A stretch of DNA of 64,000 bases from NCBI RefSeq assembly GCF_019393635.1, contig NC_057863.1, positions 626,389,791-626,453,790 on the forward strand, read 5' to 3'. Source of the stretch: Dromiciops gliroides. Taxonomy: Eukaryota > Chordata > Mammalia > Microbiotheria > Microbiotheriidae. Shown piece after piece: positions 60,840 to 64,000 of the stretch (position 1 is its first letter; the number at the start of each line of letters is the position of its first letter). The translations under genes and the position numbers were made by a program. The notes under the pieces were generated by a model. It did not search any database. It had not been told where the DNA came from and worked only from the letters and a program-made list of their open reading frames with translations.

Positions 60840-63800
60840 CTGAAGAAAAAGCAATTAACAAAGAAGTTTCCAAATAGACAATGGGATCCATTAGCAACAG
60901 TTAGTGCTAATTATAAAGATCCTGGTCTGTATTCCTCCAAGTCTTCCATCTATGTTGTATAGTTGGAATTCACTTAGTAAGGGGAAAAAAACCCTCTACC
61001 TCCAGGAGCAGCCATTCTGACCAGCTCTAATTGTTTGGAAATTTGTCTTGACCCCAAACCTTTTTTTTTTTTTTTTTTTACCTCTCTACAATTCCTGTCC
61101 TTTGCTCCTGGTTCTGCCTTTTGGGGTCAGGATGCTAGGATGATATCCACCTGATAGGGCTATCTTTAGGAACCAGACCTCAGGTGAGATCACAGACTAA
61201 AAACCTGCTCATCTCTCTAATCAGTGTTCTATAGATTCACAGGTTCTCCTGAGACCGTAAGCTCCCTGAGTGCAGGAGCCCTTCCTTATCTGGCCTTCTG
61301 ATCTCCCCCAGAATCTAATACAGTGCTCACAGATAGTAGATACCTAATAATTGTTTGTTGTTTGATGGATCGGTCCGCCAGATGTGACTGAAAACTATGC
61401 TTCCCTATATCTGTCTGATTGATTTTTTTTTTCCCCAAAAGGAAATCTCATTTTGGAGTTGGCATGGACCTCTGAGTCTGCCTAGTCAAACCTGATCAGT
61501 AATCCCTTCTATGATATCACCAACAAAGTGAATTCACTCAAGAAACTTTTATTAAGGATCTATGCTGTGCAGTGTGAGAAGCAGGGTAGAACAGGATACA
61601 GAAGCCCAGACTTGAGGTCGGGAAGACCTGGCTTGAAATTATTCCTCTGTGTGACTCTGGCCAAGTCACTTAACCTCTCAGCATCCCAGACAACTGTCTG
61701 AGTCTGTAAGTCACATAAGAGCTAGGTGGCACAGTGGATAAAGCACCGGCCCTAGATTCAGGAGGACCTGAGTTCAAATCCATCCTCAGACACTTGACAC
61801 TTATTAGCTGTGTGACCCTGGACAAGTCACTTAACCCTCATTGCCCCACCAAAAAAAAAAAAAGCTAGCCATCTGAGTCTGTGGAGGAAGTTGCCACAAT
61901 AGGGACTTCCCCAGACAGGCAAACAGTTCCAAAAAAGTTCATTGTATTTGTCTGTGAAGGAGTTACAAAGATACATGATAGGCAAGGCCCTTGTGTGTCT
62001 GTGACGACTTATCCAAGCAAGGCCTCTGCCCATAACATTATCTCTGTCTTTATGCATTGAAAGGACTGCCCCATGCAGATGAGATAAAACTCTTTGACCC
62101 TCTGCCCCAGAGGACAGAACCAGGAGCCAGGGAGGGAAGTCACAAAGACACCATCTTAAGCATTATGTCAGGAAAGACTTCCTAACAACCAGTGCTGGGG
62201 TTTGTTTGTTTGTTTGTTTGTTTGTTTTTGCAGGTTAATGAAGCCTAAGTGACTTGCCCAAGGTCACACAGCTAGTAAGTGTCGAGCATCTGAGGCCGGA
62301 TTGAACTCAGGTCCTCCTGTATCCAGGGCCAGTGCTATTTTCACCTAGCTGCCCCCAACTAAAGCTGTTTCAAGGAGAAATGAGTGGGCTTGTGAAGTGG
62401 TAGGTTTGCCTTCATTGGAGGGTTTGAGAGGTAGCCAGGTGGCACAGTGGATGGAGTGCTAGACCTAACTACAAAGCTCTATACAAATTTTAGCTATTAT
62501 TCAAGCAAAGAGTGAGAAGGGAGGTCTTCACAAAAACAGTCACCAAGCATTTATTAAGGGCCAAGCACTGTGGGAAGTGCCAGAAAGGCAAAAACAGTCC
62601 CTTGCCCTCAAGGAGCTTACATTCTAATGGTGAAGGGTAGGGAGACAACATGCAAGTAGTAGTAGTAGTGGTGGTAGTGGTGGTGGTGATAGTAGTAAAA
62701 CAATAACAACAACAATAATATAATTAAAATAAATAATTTAATAATGTGAAATGATAATATACATAAATTTATAATATAAAATACAACAATCAACACATAA
62801 AGCATTTTAAAATTTGCAGAACATTTTACAAATATCATCTCATTTTTATCCTCACAATAACTCGTGGAGGCAGGTGGTGTTATTATCCCTTTTTTACAGA
62901 TAAGGAAACTGAGGCAGGCAGACATTAAGCAAGTTGCCCTTGAGTCACACAGTTAATAGGTGTTTGTGGCAGGATTTGAACTCAGGTCTTCCTGATGCAG
63001 GTCCAGCCCTCTCTACACTTTGTCACGCAGCTCCAGATAACTAGGTAAATAAAAGATACATCCAGAGGAAAGAAAAGTTCAGTCATCTCTGAGAAGAAGG
63101 AGCTAATAGTGTGGGGGACCTCCCTCAGAAGGTGGCATTAGAGTTGAGCCTTAAAGGACACCAGAGATACCAAAGGTGGGTGATGAAGGGGAACGTTCCA
63201 GGCCAGTACTTGGAGATCAATGTTCAGAATGTGTCTGAAGAGGGGCAGGCCAGAGAAAGCGGCACATGGTTAGGGGGAGCCCCATTACTCTTGGGGAGCA
63301 GGGAAAATTCTCTTTCCTCCCTCCCTTTTCCAGGAACCAATCTTTAAAAAGGAAGAAAACAAAAAAACTCCTCCCTAGTCATTCCCAGAATTCTGAAATA
63401 GCCCTCTGACATTTAAGGTTTCCAGACATCACCAGAACACTTCTGGTTTCTGGGTAACGGATGTTTTCATTGCAAATAAAATGTCTTGCTTCCCTGCTTT
63501 CTTAGCCAGTAAGTTAAAGATAATAACTCAACCATAAAGGCAGAATTGTGTAATGAAAAAAAGATGGCTTGGGGATCAAATGACCTGGATTCAAAGCTAG
63601 GTTCTAGCCCTTACAAATCATGTCACCTTGGGCAATTCACTTGACCTTGAAGACAAGGAACCAGATGGCATAATAGTTAGAGCCCTGGGACTGGAGTAAG
63701 GAAATCCTGAGTTCAAATTCTGCCTGAGATGCTAACTGGCTGGGTGATCCTGGGCAAGTCACTTCACCTCTGTCTGCCTCACTTTCTTCAACTATAAAAT

Positions 63801-64000
63801 GGGAATAATAATATGAATATAAATATATTTATCTACCTATAAATATATGCATCTACGTTGCAAGGTTGTTGTAAGGATCAAATGAAGTAATATCTGTAAA
63901 ACACTGGCACATAGTAGATGCTTAAGAAATGCCTATTCCCTGCCCTTTCTCCCTTACGTAGGTAGTAAGCAACAGAAGCAGCACTTGAACCCTGATCTTA
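60840..64000. other. Right-hand intergenic DNA
   Basis: SINEs at 61720-61863 (forward) and 62195-62356 (reverse), an L2 scrap at 61235-61360, an (AGT)n-like run at 62650-62700, MIR pieces at 62800-63010 and 63560-63930. The remainder shows no feature I can name. Confidence 0.55.

Overview
The window is nuclear DNA of a marsupial, most likely an Australian one. It is full of short tRNA-headed SINEs of the WSINE1 kind, in F orientation starting GGGGCAGCTAGGTGG, with a tRNA-like A box and B box and an A-rich tail. The opossum SINE1 head that I remember differs. It also carries marsupial-type L1, RTE(BovB)-tailed SINEs, MIR and L2. Family names are from memory; no library search was possible.

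The window is a head-to-tail tandem duplication of a class II sugar transporter gene, SLC2A5 (GLUT5, fructose carrier), both on the + strand. Copy 1 enters from the left already inside intron 2. Its exons 3-12 lie at 279-11299 and are all open. About 1.1 kb later copy 2 starts, with a TATA box at 12288, a 10-codon first exon at 12417 and eleven further exons ending at 55252. Its joined frame is 493 residues with no stop, and its numbering falls exactly on the fructose-site residues remembered for rat GLUT5 (Y31, Q166, Q287/Q288, N293, N324, H386, S391, H418/W419). Copy 1 keeps the fructose-type signatures (NAI in TM7, VPQL in TM5). Copy 2 has NAV and VNQL, which look like the glucose-only class I carriers, so the second gene may have changed substrate.

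The two copies share old insertions: an L1 before exon 7, an RTE-tailed SINE and a complete 7SL (SRP RNA) pseudogene in intron 8, a 24-bp minisatellite in intron 10, and an L2 tail just before the last exon. The young SINEs I could compare are each private to one copy. Intron 8 and exon 9 are nearly identical between copies (about 98% in the hand-aligned intron stretch) while exon 8 next to it is about 89%, which suggests a recent gene-conversion tract.

Layout: 1-11995 copy 1 and its 3' UTR; 12100-12446 promoter and first exon of copy 2; 12447-22774 its large intron 1, with L1 pieces, SINEs, an AT-rich block and LTR fossils; 22775-55252 the rest of copy 2, where intron 5 (31660-42683) is swollen by L1s and a decayed Tigger transposon and intron 6 carries an MKRN1 processed pseudogene; 55253-55900 its 3' UTR; 55900-64000 intergenic DNA with SINEs, L1 and L2 pieces, a solo LTR and simple repeats, in which no further gene is seen.
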